This document shows positions 32,670 to 41,107 of a stretch of DNA of 41,107 bases, piece after piece. Within the stretch, counting starts at the first letter, position 1, and the number at the start of each line of letters is the position of its first letter. The DNA is taken from NCBI GenBank assembly GCA_017479935.1, contig JAFVBO010000125.1, positions 1 to 41,107 on the forward strand, given 5' to 3'. A model generated the notes under the pieces. That model was not told the origin of the DNA. It was given only the letters and a program-made list of their open reading frames with translations, and did not search any database. This DNA is from Lachnospiraceae bacterium (GTDB lineage: Bacteria; Bacillota; Clostridia; Lachnospirales; Lachnospiraceae). The position numbers were made by a program, and so were the translations under genes.

Positions 32670-35600
32670 ATGGAAAAAAAGAAGCTGAAGATGTCAGGCA
32701 AAACCTTCCGCAGAATCCTGATCCCCATTCTGGTGATCTGCCTGCTGCTGGTCGTGGTCGTCAATGCGGCAGCAACCCTGCTGTCCTCCACGATCGACAC
32801 GTACGTTGGCGGAGGAACAAAATCCATCGAAACGCCGAAGGAGGCGCAGGGAATGGATGCCAATTACTATGCGGTATCCTACAAGGATAATGAAGAGGCG
32901 AAGGAAGCTGCCTACCAGGTGGCCAGACGCGTGGCGGAAGAAGGGAGCGTCCTCTTAAAGAACGACGGCGTACTGCCGCTTGCGAAGGGAAGCACGGTTG
33001 TTCCTTTCGGCTATGCGTATGTAAACCCGATCTACGGCCAGCTGACTTCCGGCGGCAGCGCCAAATGGGTGATCGACCCGGTCACGCCCAAGCTGGGCCT
33101 TTCCGCGTTTACGATCGATGAGTCCGCCGTCACAAGAATGCAGGACGCAGAGGTACAGATCCTGCTTGAAGCGCCCGGGACCAGGGAAGCCGGCGCAGCC
33201 GGTTCCATGCTGGGCGGCGACTGCAAGATCTATGAATACGATCCGGCCATCTATGAGGGAATGACAAAGATCGCCGGTTCCACCGGCATCGTTTTTGTCA
33301 CCCGCTCCGGTCAGGAAGGTCAGGATCAGAAGTTTGATGCCTATGCGGATGGAACGCCCCATTATCTGGCCCTTTCCGAGAATGAAAAGGGCGTGATTCG
33401 GAAGGCAAAGGAAGTGTGCGATCAGGTGGTCCTGGTGCTGGTCTCCTCCGCTCCGATGGAACTGATGGAGGTGGATCGCGGGGAATTAAGCTGTAATGCC
33501 ATCCTCTGGATCGGTCATCCGGGTGAGCGCGGATTTGCCACCTTATCCGACCTGTTAGACGGCGATGTAAACCCGTCCGGACGCACGGTAGACACGTATT
33601 CTGCTGACTTTACCAAAGATCCTTCCTATCAGAACCTGGGCCTTTTTGAGTATTCCAATCTGATGGTCACCTCCGGAAGCTACGGAGCAAACGGAGAATT
33701 TCCACGCCGCTTTACCGAGTATCAGGAAGGCGTGTACATGGGGTATCGCTACTATGAAACGGCAGATCTGGTAGATCCGGATTTTGACTATGAAACAGCG
33801 GTCGTCTATCCCTTTGGCTATGGTTTAAGCTACACGAGTTTTGAGCAGAAGCTGGTCAGCGTTACGGAGGAAGAGGGAACCATCACTGCCGTCGTGGAAG
33901 TGACGAACACCGGAAAGACGGCTGGCAAGGAAGTGGTGCAGCTGTATAACAGCGCTCCGTACACCGAGTTTGACAAGGAAAACAAAATCGAAAAACCCGC
34001 AGTGAATCTGGTGGCGTTCGCAAAGACCAGCCTTTTAGCACCCGGCGCATCCGAAACGGTTACGCTTTCCCTTACCACCGATGATCTGACTTCGTACTGC
34101 TACACCCACGCCAATCCGGATGGAACGCTCGGCTGCTACGTGCTGGAGGAAGGCGAATATATCCTCTCTCTGCGGAAGAACAGCCATGAAGTGATAGCGG
34201 AAAATGTAGTAAACATTCCGGCTACTATCTGGTACGATGGCAGCGATGACGCGCACATCCGTCAGTCTGAGAAGCAGGCTCAGTCAGTGCTTGATCAGGA
34301 CGGAAACCTGACCGAAACCTTACAGAACGCGGATGCGGACGGTTATGTAAAGGCATCGAACCTGTTCCAGACATCCTCTGATTACATGAATACGGATTCC
34401 GTCATCCTTTCGCGGGCTGACTGGAAAAATACGCAGCCTGTCATGGCCGCAAACCGCACGAAGGAAATCAGTGCCCAATTTGCGGAGCAGCTGGGAATCG
34501 AAACCAGCTTTGACGTAGAAAAGGATCCGCTGCTGGGCAATACGGCTGGAAGCGTGGTTTACGCGGAAAGCATGCCGGCAGAAAAACAGAAGAACGGGCT
34601 GACCGTTTCCATGATGAGAGGCCTTTCCTACAACGATCCGAAGTGGGACCTTCTGCTGGATCAGATCGACTGGGAAAAGGATAAAGAAGGCATTTTACTG
34701 AGCTTTGCCGGGGCGGCGTACGCGACGGGCGCGATTCCTTCCATCGGCCTTCCCGGAACCGTGGAGCAGGACGGCGCCAACGGCCTGAAGGTCAACGGCC
34801 AGGGAGATGGCGGCTATGATATGACCAAATCCTCGTCCTTCGGATTTGCGCCTCTCATGGCAGCCACCTGGAATGTGGACTTGATTTATGAAGTCGGAGC
34901 CGCATTCGGCGCCGAATCCATCGTAAACGGCATCAACGGCTGGTACTGTCCGGCCATCAACCTGCACCGCAGCTTCTTTAACGGCCGCGTGTTTGAGTAT
35001 TACTCGGAGGATCCGGTGCTCTCCGGCAAGCTGGCGGCATCTGTCATCTCCGGCGCGGGCGACATGGGCATGTTCTGCTATGTCAAGCACTTCGCGTTAA
35101 ATGACACCGACACAGGTCGCGATGCGCTGACCAATTTCTGGGCGGATGAGCAGACCATGCGCGAGCTTTACCTGAAGGCTTTCGAGATCGCCTTTAAGGA
35201 AGCCCGGATGACGATTTCTTATTACGACGAAAACGGAACGCTGGCGAAAAAGACCATGCGCGCCGCGACCGCTGTCATGCCGGCCCAGAACTGTGTGGGC
35301 ACTGTGGTAGGCCACGCCAATTACGCCCTGTTAACGAGTCTTCTTCGAAAGGAATGGGGCTTCCAGGGCCTGGTGGTATCCGACTACTGGGTGTGGAACG
35401 GAAACAACCTCCGGGATCTCTGCCTGCGCGCCGGATGCGATACCTATCTGTGCATGTACATGCCCGCCATGTGGTCCCTGGAAGATTACAACAGCGCCAC
35501 CGCCCGCAGCGTCATGCGCCGCGCGATCCACAACATCGCCTACACCGTAGCCAATTCCAACGCCATGCAGGGCTATGCCCCCGGCGCGGTGCAGAAGGTG

Positions 35601-35747
35601 TCCATGAGCCCTTGGAAACTGGCGCTCTATGCAGTCGACGTAGTTTTTGCCCTTCTGTTTGTCCTCGCGATTGTGCGGATGGTACGCAGAGCCAAGGATG
35701 AGAAGCTTCATCCCGAACATTACAAGCAGAAGCAGAAGAAAAACTGA
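32670..35747 (+). CDS. Membrane-anchored GH3 glycosidase with reversed domain order (1)
   Basis: The 1025-residue protein belongs to glycoside hydrolase family 3 (beta-glucosidase/xylosidase type). Domain order is reversed: the GH3 C-terminal-type domain comes first (about 70-390, VARRVAEEGSVLLKNDGVLPL), with YQEGVYMGYRYYET and YPFGYGLSYT near 350-390. Next is an Fn3-like domain (about 390-510), then the catalytic (beta/alpha)8 domain (about 650-960). The likely nucleophile is D905 in LVVSDYW. The motif RVFEYYSEDP and KHFALND are also visible. Hydrophobic helices at about 14-38 and 980-1003 would fix both ends in the membrane with the enzyme outside. AAGGAG precedes ATG 32670. A paralogue follows at 37000. 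Substrate cannot be read by eye. Similar permuted GH3 enzymes are known in rumen and gut Clostridia. Confidence 0.85.
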   Translation: MEKKKLKMSGKTFRRILIPILVICLLLVVVVNAAATLLSSTIDTYVGGGTKSIETPKEAQGMDANYYAVSYKDNEEAKEAAYQVARRVAEEGSVLLKNDGVLPLAKGSTVVPFGYAYVNPIYGQLTSGGSAKWVIDPVTPKLGLSAFTIDESAVTRMQDAEVQILLEAPGTREAGAAGSMLGGDCKIYEYDPAIYEGMTKIAGSTGIVFVTRSGQEGQDQKFDAYADGTPHYLALSENEKGVIRKAKEVCDQVVLVLVSSAPMELMEVDRGELSCNAILWIGHPGERGFATLSDLLDGDVNPSGRTVDTYSADFTKDPSYQNLGLFEYSNLMVTSGSYGANGEFPRRFTEYQEGVYMGYRYYETADLVDPDFDYETAVVYPFGYGLSYTSFEQKLVSVTEEEGTITAVVEVTNTGKTAGKEVVQLYNSAPYTEFDKENKIEKPAVNLVAFAKTSLLAPGASETVTLSLTTDDLTSYCYTHANPDGTLGCYVLEEGEYILSLRKNSHEVIAENVVNIPATIWYDGSDDAHIRQSEKQAQSVLDQDGNLTETLQNADADGYVKASNLFQTSSDYMNTDSVILSRADWKNTQPVMAANRTKEISAQFAEQLGIETSFDVEKDPLLGNTAGSVVYAESMPAEKQKNGLTVSMMRGLSYNDPKWDLLLDQIDWEKDKEGILLSFAGAAYATGAIPSIGLPGTVEQDGANGLKVNGQGDGGYDMTKSSSFGFAPLMAATWNVDLIYEVGAAFGAESIVNGINGWYCPAINLHRSFFNGRVFEYYSEDPVLSGKLAASVISGAGDMGMFCYVKHFALNDTDTGRDALTNFWADEQTMRELYLKAFEIAFKEARMTISYYDENGTLAKKTMRAATAVMPAQNCVGTVVGHANYALLTSLLRKEWGFQGLVVSDYWVWNGNNLRDLCLRAGCDTYLCMYMPAMWSLEDYNSATARSVMRRAIHNIAYTVANSNAMQGYAPGAVQKVSMSPWKLALYAVDVVFALLFVLAIVRMVRRAKDEKLHPEHYKQKQKKN

Positions 35748-35762
35748 CAAGATCCGTGAACC

Positions 35763-35836
35763 GGGGACGGTTCTCCAGACTCTCAGAGGAAAGGGGGACG
35801 GTTCTCCAGACTCTGAGAGTCCGGAGAACCGTCCCC
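35763..35836. repeat. REP-like cluster on the 3' side of the RAYT gene
   Basis: Three units of GGGGACGGTTCTCC lie at 35763-35776 (+), 35794-35807 (+) and 35823-35836 (inverted), 30-31 bp apart. They are linked by AGACTCTSAGAG-type spacers. This subtype is found only next to the RAYT gene in this window and mirrors the 36777 cluster. Confidence 0.88.
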
Positions 35837-35856
35837 CTTTCCTCTGTATAGCAGAA

Positions 35857-36603
35857 TTAGATTCCTTTAAGAACACTGTAAACAACGTTCTTTCCTAACC
35901 CTGTTACATGGCTGATTTGAGCAGCAGTCAGGCCAGCTTCGCAAAGACTTACGATTAATTGACTTCGTTCACTTGGCAGTAGTCTCTGAATATTGTGTTT
36001 ACCTGCCGGAAACAGTTTGCTGAACAATTCCTGTATCTCCTTTTCGGAGAGATTGGAATGCTCATCGATGTCCATATACGAGTTTTTATCGGTTGTTTCC
36101 ATAAATTGCGTGTATCCGTCAACCCCTCCCAGCATATTCAGTATCAAATCTGTATGGACAAGTTCTCCCCCAGTTACATACTCATTATAGCTACTCCATT
36201 TATAATCGCTCATTTTGCAGATGTTGGCATTTTCCGGATTCATGTGAATATAACGGACTACGGCCAGCATGTAACGATCATCACGGATTGTCTCACTCTT
36301 GTATCGATCCTGGAACAAATGGCCGACTCGCCCATATTTTTTGTTAAAGTAGGGGACATAACTGCAGCCTATTTTCTTCATGAATAGATCAGGCAGCCCT
36401 TCAGCTTTTAGCAAAAGATGAACGTGGTTACTCATAAGACACCAGGCAAGTATGTCAACATTTGTTTCTTCAGCAAATCGCAGTATCGTTTTCAAGAATT
36501 TCCTTCGATCAGCATCATCAAGAAAAATGGCTTGTTTATTAATTCCACGAATCATGACATGAAAATAGTTACCTTCGCTGAAACAGCGAGCTTGTCTTGG
36601 CAT
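35857..36603 (-). CDS. REP-associated tyrosine transposase (RAYT, Y1/HUH family)
   Basis: The 248-residue protein is a TnpA_REP-type HUH endonuclease. It shows FHVMIRG (13-20), the metal-binding H60-V-H62 in CLMSNHVHLLLK, GHLFQDRYKSE, and the catalytic tyrosine Y118 in VVRYIHMNPENA, followed by YKWSSYNEY. A C-terminal helix-turn-helix (about 216-248, GLTAAQISHVTGLGKNVVYS) is added. RAYTs cut single-stranded DNA at palindromic REP sequences and are thought to spread them; they are usually single copy and not flanked by IS ends. Here the gene is bracketed by mirror-image REP-like clusters, as expected. GGAGG precedes the ATG. The gene is complete and appears functional. Confidence 0.88.
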   Translation of the reverse strand: MPRQARCFSEGNYFHVMIRGINKQAIFLDDADRRKFLKTILRFAEETNVDILAWCLMSNHVHLLLKAEGLPDLFMKKIGCSYVPYFNKKYGRVGHLFQDRYKSETIRDDRYMLAVVRYIHMNPENANICKMSDYKWSSYNEYVTGGELVHTDLILNMLGGVDGYTQFMETTDKNSYMDIDEHSNLSEKEIQELFSKLFPAGKHNIQRLLPSERSQLIVSLCEAGLTAAQISHVTGLGKNVVYSVLKGI

Positions 36604-36776
36604 TTTATTCCTCCATTTGATAGCTTATTTTAGTTAGGTTATTACCGAGCTGAGCGGATCAAAGCTGTAGAAGTTATGGCAATTCAAGAACGTATTCCAT
36701 GCAGTTTTGTTTAATATATCATATTCGAACTCAATTAGCAATCACCTTTTTGAAGAAAAGGGGGATGCGGGAAATG

Positions 36777-36850
36777 GGGACGGTTCTCCTTTCCTCTGAG
36801 AGTCCTGAGAACCGTCCCCCTTTCCTCTGAGAGTCTGGAGAACCGTCCCC
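36777..36850. repeat. REP-like cluster on the 5' side of the RAYT gene
   Basis: Units GGGGACGGTTCTCC (36777-36790, +), GAGAACCGTCCCCC (36807-36820, inverted) and GGAGAACCGTCCCC (36837-36850, inverted) lie 30-31 bp apart. CTCTGAGAGTC linkers lie between. The arrangement is the mirror image of the 35763 cluster. Confidence 0.88.
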
Positions 36851-36877
36851 TTTTCCCGTTCTCAAGCCCCGACAAGG

Positions 36878-36906
36878 TTGATAAGGGAAAAAAGCTGGGA
36901 TATAAT
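36878..36906 (+). promoter_or_regulatory. Promoter of the second GH3 gene
   Basis: TTGATA (36878-36883), a 17-base spacer and a perfect TATAAT (36901-36906) lie about 94 bases before the ATG. Confidence 0.75.
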
Positions 36907-36999
36907 AGGCTCCGAACAATTATAAGAGGACCGGTTGAGAGAAAAGGGCGGAATAAGGATTGTACCCTGTCAAAAAACCGGGAAAGGAGTAAGGAAACC

Positions 37000-39900
37000 A
37001 TGAGGGGAAGACTGATCAAAAAGATTCTGTTCAATGTATGTTGCGTTCTTCTGGGCGTCATCTTCACAGGCCGTGCGATCGCGCTGGAGAACGCCGGGGC
37101 GATCAACACGGCGCTGGGAGTCAAGACCTACGAGATCGTGAGCAGAAGCGAGGAAGAAAGTGATGAGTATGTTCATTACTATCCAACGGTCTACGGAAGC
37201 ATAAAGGAACTGAAGGAAGCCGGTTATGCCAAGGCGCAGGAAGTGGAAGCGGAGGGCGCGGTGCTGCTGAAGAATGAAAACGGGACGCTGCCCCTTGCGA
37301 AGGGGGAGGTTTCCGTCTTTGGCATAACCTCGGTCTACCCGGTGTACGCGGGCACCGGCTCCGGGTCAGTTTCCACATCCGAGGCTCCGAAATTCAAGGA
37401 GGCGCTGGAGCGCGCGGGGTTTACGGTGAATGCGGCGCTCACGAAGTGGTACGAGGAAAGCGAGTATAGCCGCTCTAAGATGGCAGTGGAGAAGAAAGCG
37501 CCGGAAGGGGAAGACGCCGTCGCCACGCTTCGCGCCATGGCCCTGCAGCGCCCTTACATCGGGGAAGCTCCGTGGGACAAGGTGACCGAAGGCGCGGGAG
37601 CTTTCTTTGGGCACGGGGAAGCAGCCATCTATTGTATTGGCCGGGTCGGTGGAGAAGGCGCGGACGTGCGGGTGGAAACCCAGGTGGACGGGACGAACGG
37701 GGATTATCTCCGCCTGAATCAGGAAGAGTTGGACACCTTGCGCGGGTTGAAAGCATTGAAGGACAGCGGCAAGATCGCCAGCATTACGCTGCTTATCAAT
37801 TCCGCGAACCCGATCGCCATGGACTTTATCGATGACGAGAAGTACGGGGTGGATGCGGCGCTCTGGATCGGGTCTGTGGGTCAGACAGGCCTGTACGCCG
37901 TGGGAGAAATCTTATCCGGAGCGGTGAATCCCTCCGGCAAACTTCCGGACACCTGGTGGATGGACAATCGTCAAAACCCGGCTGTCGCCAACTTTGGTGT
38001 TTATGAATACGAGGATTTTTCCAGGTTCAGCGACCTTGGGACGGAATTTAACCGCTACGTAGTCTATCAGGAAGGCTTGTACGTTGGATATAAGTACACC
38101 GAGACTCGGTACGAGGATGTGGTGCTGAAGACGCCCGGGGCAGGCAACTTCGACTACAACGCCGTTGTGGCCTATCCCTTTGGCTACGGCCTCAGCTACA
38201 CGGACTTTCGTTATTCGGATCTGACCGTGACCAAGACGGGCTCCGGCCGCGAAACCGCGTACGAGGTATCCGTAAAAGTGACGAACAGCGGAGCTGTCGC
38301 GGGAAAGGAAGCCGTGCAGATCTTTCTGCAAAAACCCTACACGGACTATGATCGTGCCCAGAAAATAGAAAAAGCAGCCGTGGAATTGGCGGGCTTTGCC
38401 AAAACCGGGCTCCTTGCGCCGGGGGAAACGGAGACTGTGACGGTTCATGTCCCGGAATATTTCTTTGCCTCATTTGACACCTTCGGGAAAGGGACGTATG
38501 TGCTGGATGCGGGCACGTACTACCTGACGGCAGGAAAAGATGCCCATGATGCAATCAACAACATCCTGGCCGCGAAGGGAAAGACCGGAGCGGATGGTAT
38601 GACGAGGGCAGGCGAAACGCCTATGTCCGCGGGAGAAAAACTCCAAGCGGACGGATTGTCAGAGCTTGGCAACCCCACCCTCGTGCAAGCTCTTTCCTAT
38701 GAGTTTGACGCGCAAACCTACGCAAAAGCGATGGGAACCGAAAACCCCGTCACGCCGCTGTTTTCCGAGTGCGACATCAACACCTACTCCGGCCGGGGAA
38801 TGAGTGCGGTCACCTATCTGTCCCGGCAGGACTGGGAAGGCACGCTGATGCTGTGGGAAGACCGAGATGGGGATGGGGCGAACGACAATTTTGTTCACCT
38901 GAAGGCGACGCCACAGCTGATCGAGGATGTGGTCCTGGATGAGGCAGACATCCCCGAGGACCCGGAGGGACTGGCATTTCCGACGTATGGCTCAACCGAG
39001 ACCGCGCTGCAGCTGATTGATCTGCGCGTGGACGAAAACGGGGATGTGATCGCCTACGACGATCCGGTGTGGGACAGCCTTCTGGATCAGCTGACTTTCA
39101 CCCAGACAGCTAAGCTCTGCGCGACCGGCCTGCGGATGACCATCGACATCCCGGAGATCGGAAAGCCCAGGACGCTGGACCACAACGGCCCTGGCGGCGT
39201 CACCCAACGGTATGGCTACGGCCAGAGCGGGTACGCGGTGCTGACAAATGATCCGGATCAGGAGCTGACCGGCACCTGCTTCCCCTGCAACGGCATCCTG
39301 GCCGCCACAAGGAATACGGCTCTGATGGAAGAAGCCGGCGAGATCATCGGCGAGGACGGCATGTGGGCGGGCTACGCCGGGTTCTACGGCTCCGGCCTGA
39401 ACATCCACCGCACGCCCTACGCCGGCCGGGTGTTTGAGTATTATTCTGAGGATGCGATTCTGACCGGCCTGATTGACGCGGCCGAGACGAAAGGAATCCA
39501 GTCCAAGGGACTGTACGTCTACAACAAACACTTTGTCGTAAACGATCAGGAGAACAACCGTGCCGGCATCGTCACCTGGGTGAATGAACAGGCCCTGCGG
39601 GAAAATTATCTGCGCGCCTTTGAGCTCCCGATCCTTTACGCGGACGCCAAATGCGTCATGTCCGCCTTCAACCGGATCGGCGCTATCTGGGCCGCCGCCA
39701 GCGAACCCCTCATGACCGGATGGCTGCGGGGCGAAGCCGGGATGAGCGGGTTTGCTGTAACAGATATGTATAACGCTGTATACATGTCAAAACCCCACAT
39801 GGTGCTGGCGGGGAACGACATCCCGGATCACTATCCGGGCCGTGGCCTCTCGGAGATCACAGACGAAGGAATGGCCGCCGAATACGCCGACTACGGCCCG

Positions 39901-40137
39901 GACGGTCTGACGCCAAGCGCCACCCTTGCCTGGCGCATGCGCGAATCCGCTCACCGGGTTCTTTACACCGTCCTTCATTCCCGGGGCATGGACGGCATTA
40001 CGCCCGGATCAACGGTAGTGCCGCTGACACCCTGGTGGGAGACGCTGCTCAATGTCCTTCTGGCTGTCTTCGCGCTGTGCACGGTTTTATCCGGCATCTG
40101 GCTGTTAGCGGACATCATCCGGCATCCGGAAAAATAG
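37000..40137 (+). CDS. Membrane-anchored GH3 glycosidase with reversed domain order (2)
   Basis: The 1045-residue GH3 enzyme is paralogous to the one at 32670, with the same layout. An N-terminal hydrophobic helix (about 7-27) leads into the GH3 C-type domain (about 75-400, AQEVEAEGAVLLKNENGTLPL). YQEGLYVGYKYTET, YPFGYGLSYTDF and an Fn3-like domain (about 405-520) follow. The catalytic barrel (about 680-980) has GRVFEYYSEDA, KHFVVND and likely nucleophile D922 in FAVTDMYN. A C-terminal helix (about 1015-1037) precedes a short basic tail. Both ends are predicted to be in the membrane, the catalytic part outside. AAAGGAG precedes ATG 37000 and the gene has its own promoter. The RAYT and its repeats separate the two GH3 genes, which may have been adjacent before it arrived. 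It ends at TAG. Confidence 0.85.
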   Translation: MRGRLIKKILFNVCCVLLGVIFTGRAIALENAGAINTALGVKTYEIVSRSEEESDEYVHYYPTVYGSIKELKEAGYAKAQEVEAEGAVLLKNENGTLPLAKGEVSVFGITSVYPVYAGTGSGSVSTSEAPKFKEALERAGFTVNAALTKWYEESEYSRSKMAVEKKAPEGEDAVATLRAMALQRPYIGEAPWDKVTEGAGAFFGHGEAAIYCIGRVGGEGADVRVETQVDGTNGDYLRLNQEELDTLRGLKALKDSGKIASITLLINSANPIAMDFIDDEKYGVDAALWIGSVGQTGLYAVGEILSGAVNPSGKLPDTWWMDNRQNPAVANFGVYEYEDFSRFSDLGTEFNRYVVYQEGLYVGYKYTETRYEDVVLKTPGAGNFDYNAVVAYPFGYGLSYTDFRYSDLTVTKTGSGRETAYEVSVKVTNSGAVAGKEAVQIFLQKPYTDYDRAQKIEKAAVELAGFAKTGLLAPGETETVTVHVPEYFFASFDTFGKGTYVLDAGTYYLTAGKDAHDAINNILAAKGKTGADGMTRAGETPMSAGEKLQADGLSELGNPTLVQALSYEFDAQTYAKAMGTENPVTPLFSECDINTYSGRGMSAVTYLSRQDWEGTLMLWEDRDGDGANDNFVHLKATPQLIEDVVLDEADIPEDPEGLAFPTYGSTETALQLIDLRVDENGDVIAYDDPVWDSLLDQLTFTQTAKLCATGLRMTIDIPEIGKPRTLDHNGPGGVTQRYGYGQSGYAVLTNDPDQELTGTCFPCNGILAATRNTALMEEAGEIIGEDGMWAGYAGFYGSGLNIHRTPYAGRVFEYYSEDAILTGLIDAAETKGIQSKGLYVYNKHFVVNDQENNRAGIVTWVNEQALRENYLRAFELPILYADAKCVMSAFNRIGAIWAAASEPLMTGWLRGEAGMSGFAVTDMYNAVYMSKPHMVLAGNDIPDHYPGRGLSEITDEGMAAEYADYGPDGLTPSATLAWRMRESAHRVLYTVLHSRGMDGITPGSTVVPLTPWWETLLNVLLAVFALCTVLSGIWLLADIIRHPEK

Positions 40138-40144
40138 AACAATA

Positions 40145-40202
40145 AAAGGGGCTGCCGTACAAATTCCTGCATCAAAATGGAATTTGTGCGGCAGCCCCTT
40201 TC
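40145..40202 (+). terminator. Strong intrinsic terminator after the second GH3 gene
   Basis: AAAGGGGCTGCCGTACAAA pairs with TTTGTGCGGCAGCCCCTTT around an inner ATTCC/GGAAT. The stem core GGGGCTGCCG is shared with the terminator at 14457. Confidence 0.85.
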
Positions 40203-40249
40203 AGGCCGTCTCCTTCCGATCTACATGCTTTTCCCTGTTTTTACCATCC

Positions 40250-40278
40250 TTGACATCCAATCATTCCTATACTATGAT
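40250..40278 (+). promoter_or_regulatory. Near-consensus promoter of the LUD-domain gene
   Basis: A perfect TTGACA (40250-40255), a 17-base spacer and TATGAT (40273-40278) lie about 70 bases before the ATG. Confidence 0.8.
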
Positions 40279-40292
40279 GATAACACAACTGT

Positions 40293-40308
40293 GCAGCACA
40301 CGTGCTGC
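40293..40308. promoter_or_regulatory. Inverted repeat just downstream of the LUD promoter (possible operator)
   Basis: GCAGCAC (40293-40299) and GTGCTGC (40302-40308), separated by AC, overlap the expected first transcribed bases. This position suits a repressor site or a 5' hairpin. Confidence 0.4.
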
Positions 40309-40348
40309 TTCACCTGATATCAAAGAAATCAAGAAGGAGTAAAACACC

Positions 40349-40978
40349 ATGGACAACAACATTTTCAAGAGAAACGAACTTCTTGCCCAGACGGTCATCA
40401 AGGGCCTTGCTTCCCGCAACATGACCGGCTACTACGCAAAGGATAAAGAAGAAGCGCTTTCGCTGGCTCTTTCCCTGATCCCGGAAGGCAGCACCTGCAC
40501 GATGGGCGGCGGCATGAGCGTGCATGAGATCGGCCTGGTAAAGGCTTTAAAGGAAGGCAATTACAATTTCATCGACCGCGATCAGATGGAAGACAAGCGC
40601 GCCGCCATGCTGGCCGCGTATGATGCGGATGTGTTCCTGGCCAGCGCCAACGCCATGACGAACGATGGTGTGATCGTCAACATCGACGGTAACTCCAACC
40701 GCGTGTCCGCCATTGCCCAGGGCCCGAAGAAGGTGCTCCTCATCGTGGGCATGAACAAAATCTGTAACGATGTGGATGGTGCCTTAAAGCGCGCCCGCAA
40801 TGTAGCTGCGCCCACAAACGCCCAGCGCTTCGGCCTCTCCACGCCTTGCGCTTCCACCGGTGCCTGCTTTAACTGCAAATCTCCGGATACGATCTGCTGC
40901 CAGTTCCTCATCACGAGGTATTCCAGGCACAAAGACCGGATCCATGTGATTCTGGTGAATGATACGTTGGGGTATTGA
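40349..40978 (+). CDS. LUD-domain protein (lactate-utilization-like, DUF162 family)
   Basis: The 209-residue protein matches the short stand-alone LUD family. It has GYYAKDKEEALSLALSLIPE, GGGMSVHEIGL, DVFLASANAMTNDGVIVNID, and GPKKVLLIVGMNKI. A C-terminal cysteine cluster reads STGACFNCKSPDTICC. LUD domains are related to LutB/LutC of lactate oxidation, but stand-alone members like this are not biochemically settled. The cysteines may bind an iron-sulphur cluster or metal. AAGGAG precedes ATG 40349. It is monocistronic as far as visible, with REP-like repeats beginning about 30 bases after the stop. Confidence 0.85.
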   Translation: MDNNIFKRNELLAQTVIKGLASRNMTGYYAKDKEEALSLALSLIPEGSTCTMGGGMSVHEIGLVKALKEGNYNFIDRDQMEDKRAAMLAAYDADVFLASANAMTNDGVIVNIDGNSNRVSAIAQGPKKVLLIVGMNKICNDVDGALKRARNVAAPTNAQRFGLSTPCASTGACFNCKSPDTICCQFLITRYSRHKDRIHVILVNDTLGY

Positions 40979-41009
40979 TGATTGCATCTGACAGAATCCA
41001 AAAGCTGAA

Positions 41010-41107
41010 GGGGACGGTTCTGTGTCATAAAAGGTGACAGGGAGGTGACAGGGGACGGGCCTGTGTCACATAACTGACATCTGTCAGTTTTGTGACACAG
41101 GCCCGTC
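41010..41107. repeat. REP-like palindromic cluster at the right edge (continues outside)
   Basis: Forward units at 41010-41026 (GGGGACGGTTCTGTGTCA-type) and 41045-41069 (GTGACAGGGGACGGGCC...TGTCAC) are followed by an inverted unit from 41090 cut by the window edge. ACTGACA/TGTCAGT (41074-41088) forms the tip of the hairpin. Confidence 0.85.

Overview
The window looks like a chromosomal segment from a gut-type Firmicute of class Clostridia, most likely a Lachnospiraceae-like species. This rests on several traits: LPXTG-anchored VWA/Cna-B surface proteins with the N-terminal anchor ending in TYALILPAIT, BspA-type leucine-rich repeat proteins, two GHKL kinase/LytTR regulator pairs, AGGAGG-type ribosome binding sites, a domain-permuted GH3 pair and a LUD-domain protein. 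No rRNA or canonical tRNA gene was seen.

Layout. (1) 1-15.1 kb is an accessory surface-protein region. It opens with the 3' end of a large serine recombinase. Next comes a two-gene module present twice in tandem: an LPXTG surface protein running rightward into a convergent Rpn-family (PD-(D/E)XK) nuclease-like gene. In copy 1 the surface gene is 5'-truncated and split by an in-frame TAG, while the Rpn gene is intact. In copy 2 the 2550-residue surface gene is intact and the Rpn gene has lost its N-terminal half at a repeat cluster. (2) 15.1-20.1 kb holds a secreted BspA-like LRR protein, whose leader carries a MITE-like insertion with an 8-bp target duplication, divergent from a GHKL kinase/LytTR regulator pair. 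(3) 20.2-25.6 kb holds a heterodimeric ABC exporter followed by a trigger-factor/FKBP-like protein, a thioredoxin and a lipoprotein. (4) 25.7-30.4 kb is the most unusual part. A roughly 420-nt leader, predicted to be highly structured and containing tandem hairpin repeats, precedes a DUF2828/VWA protein that may be Ro60-like. It is followed by a palindromic repeat array, a small conserved protein whose reading frame runs through a terminator, and a TIR-LRR protein. (5) 30.4-32.6 kb is a second LytTR regulator/GHKL kinase pair in the opposite gene order. (6) 32.7-40.1 kb holds two large GH3 enzymes with reversed domain order and a membrane segment at each end, separated by a REP-associated tyrosine transposase (RAYT) that is bracketed by mirror-image repeat clusters. 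(7) 40.3-41.0 kb is a LUD-domain protein with a near-consensus promoter.

Two dispersed intergenic repeat families recur. One has the core GGGGACGG and is probably mobilised by the RAYT. The other is a MITE-like family whose ends resemble GTAACTACTCAGC. The strongest candidates for something undescribed are the structured leader or RNA at the DUF2828 gene together with the neighbouring TIR-LRR gene, the RAYT/REP system, and the tandem surface-protein/Rpn module with reciprocal decay. Functions come from reading motifs by eye. No database search or folding program was run.
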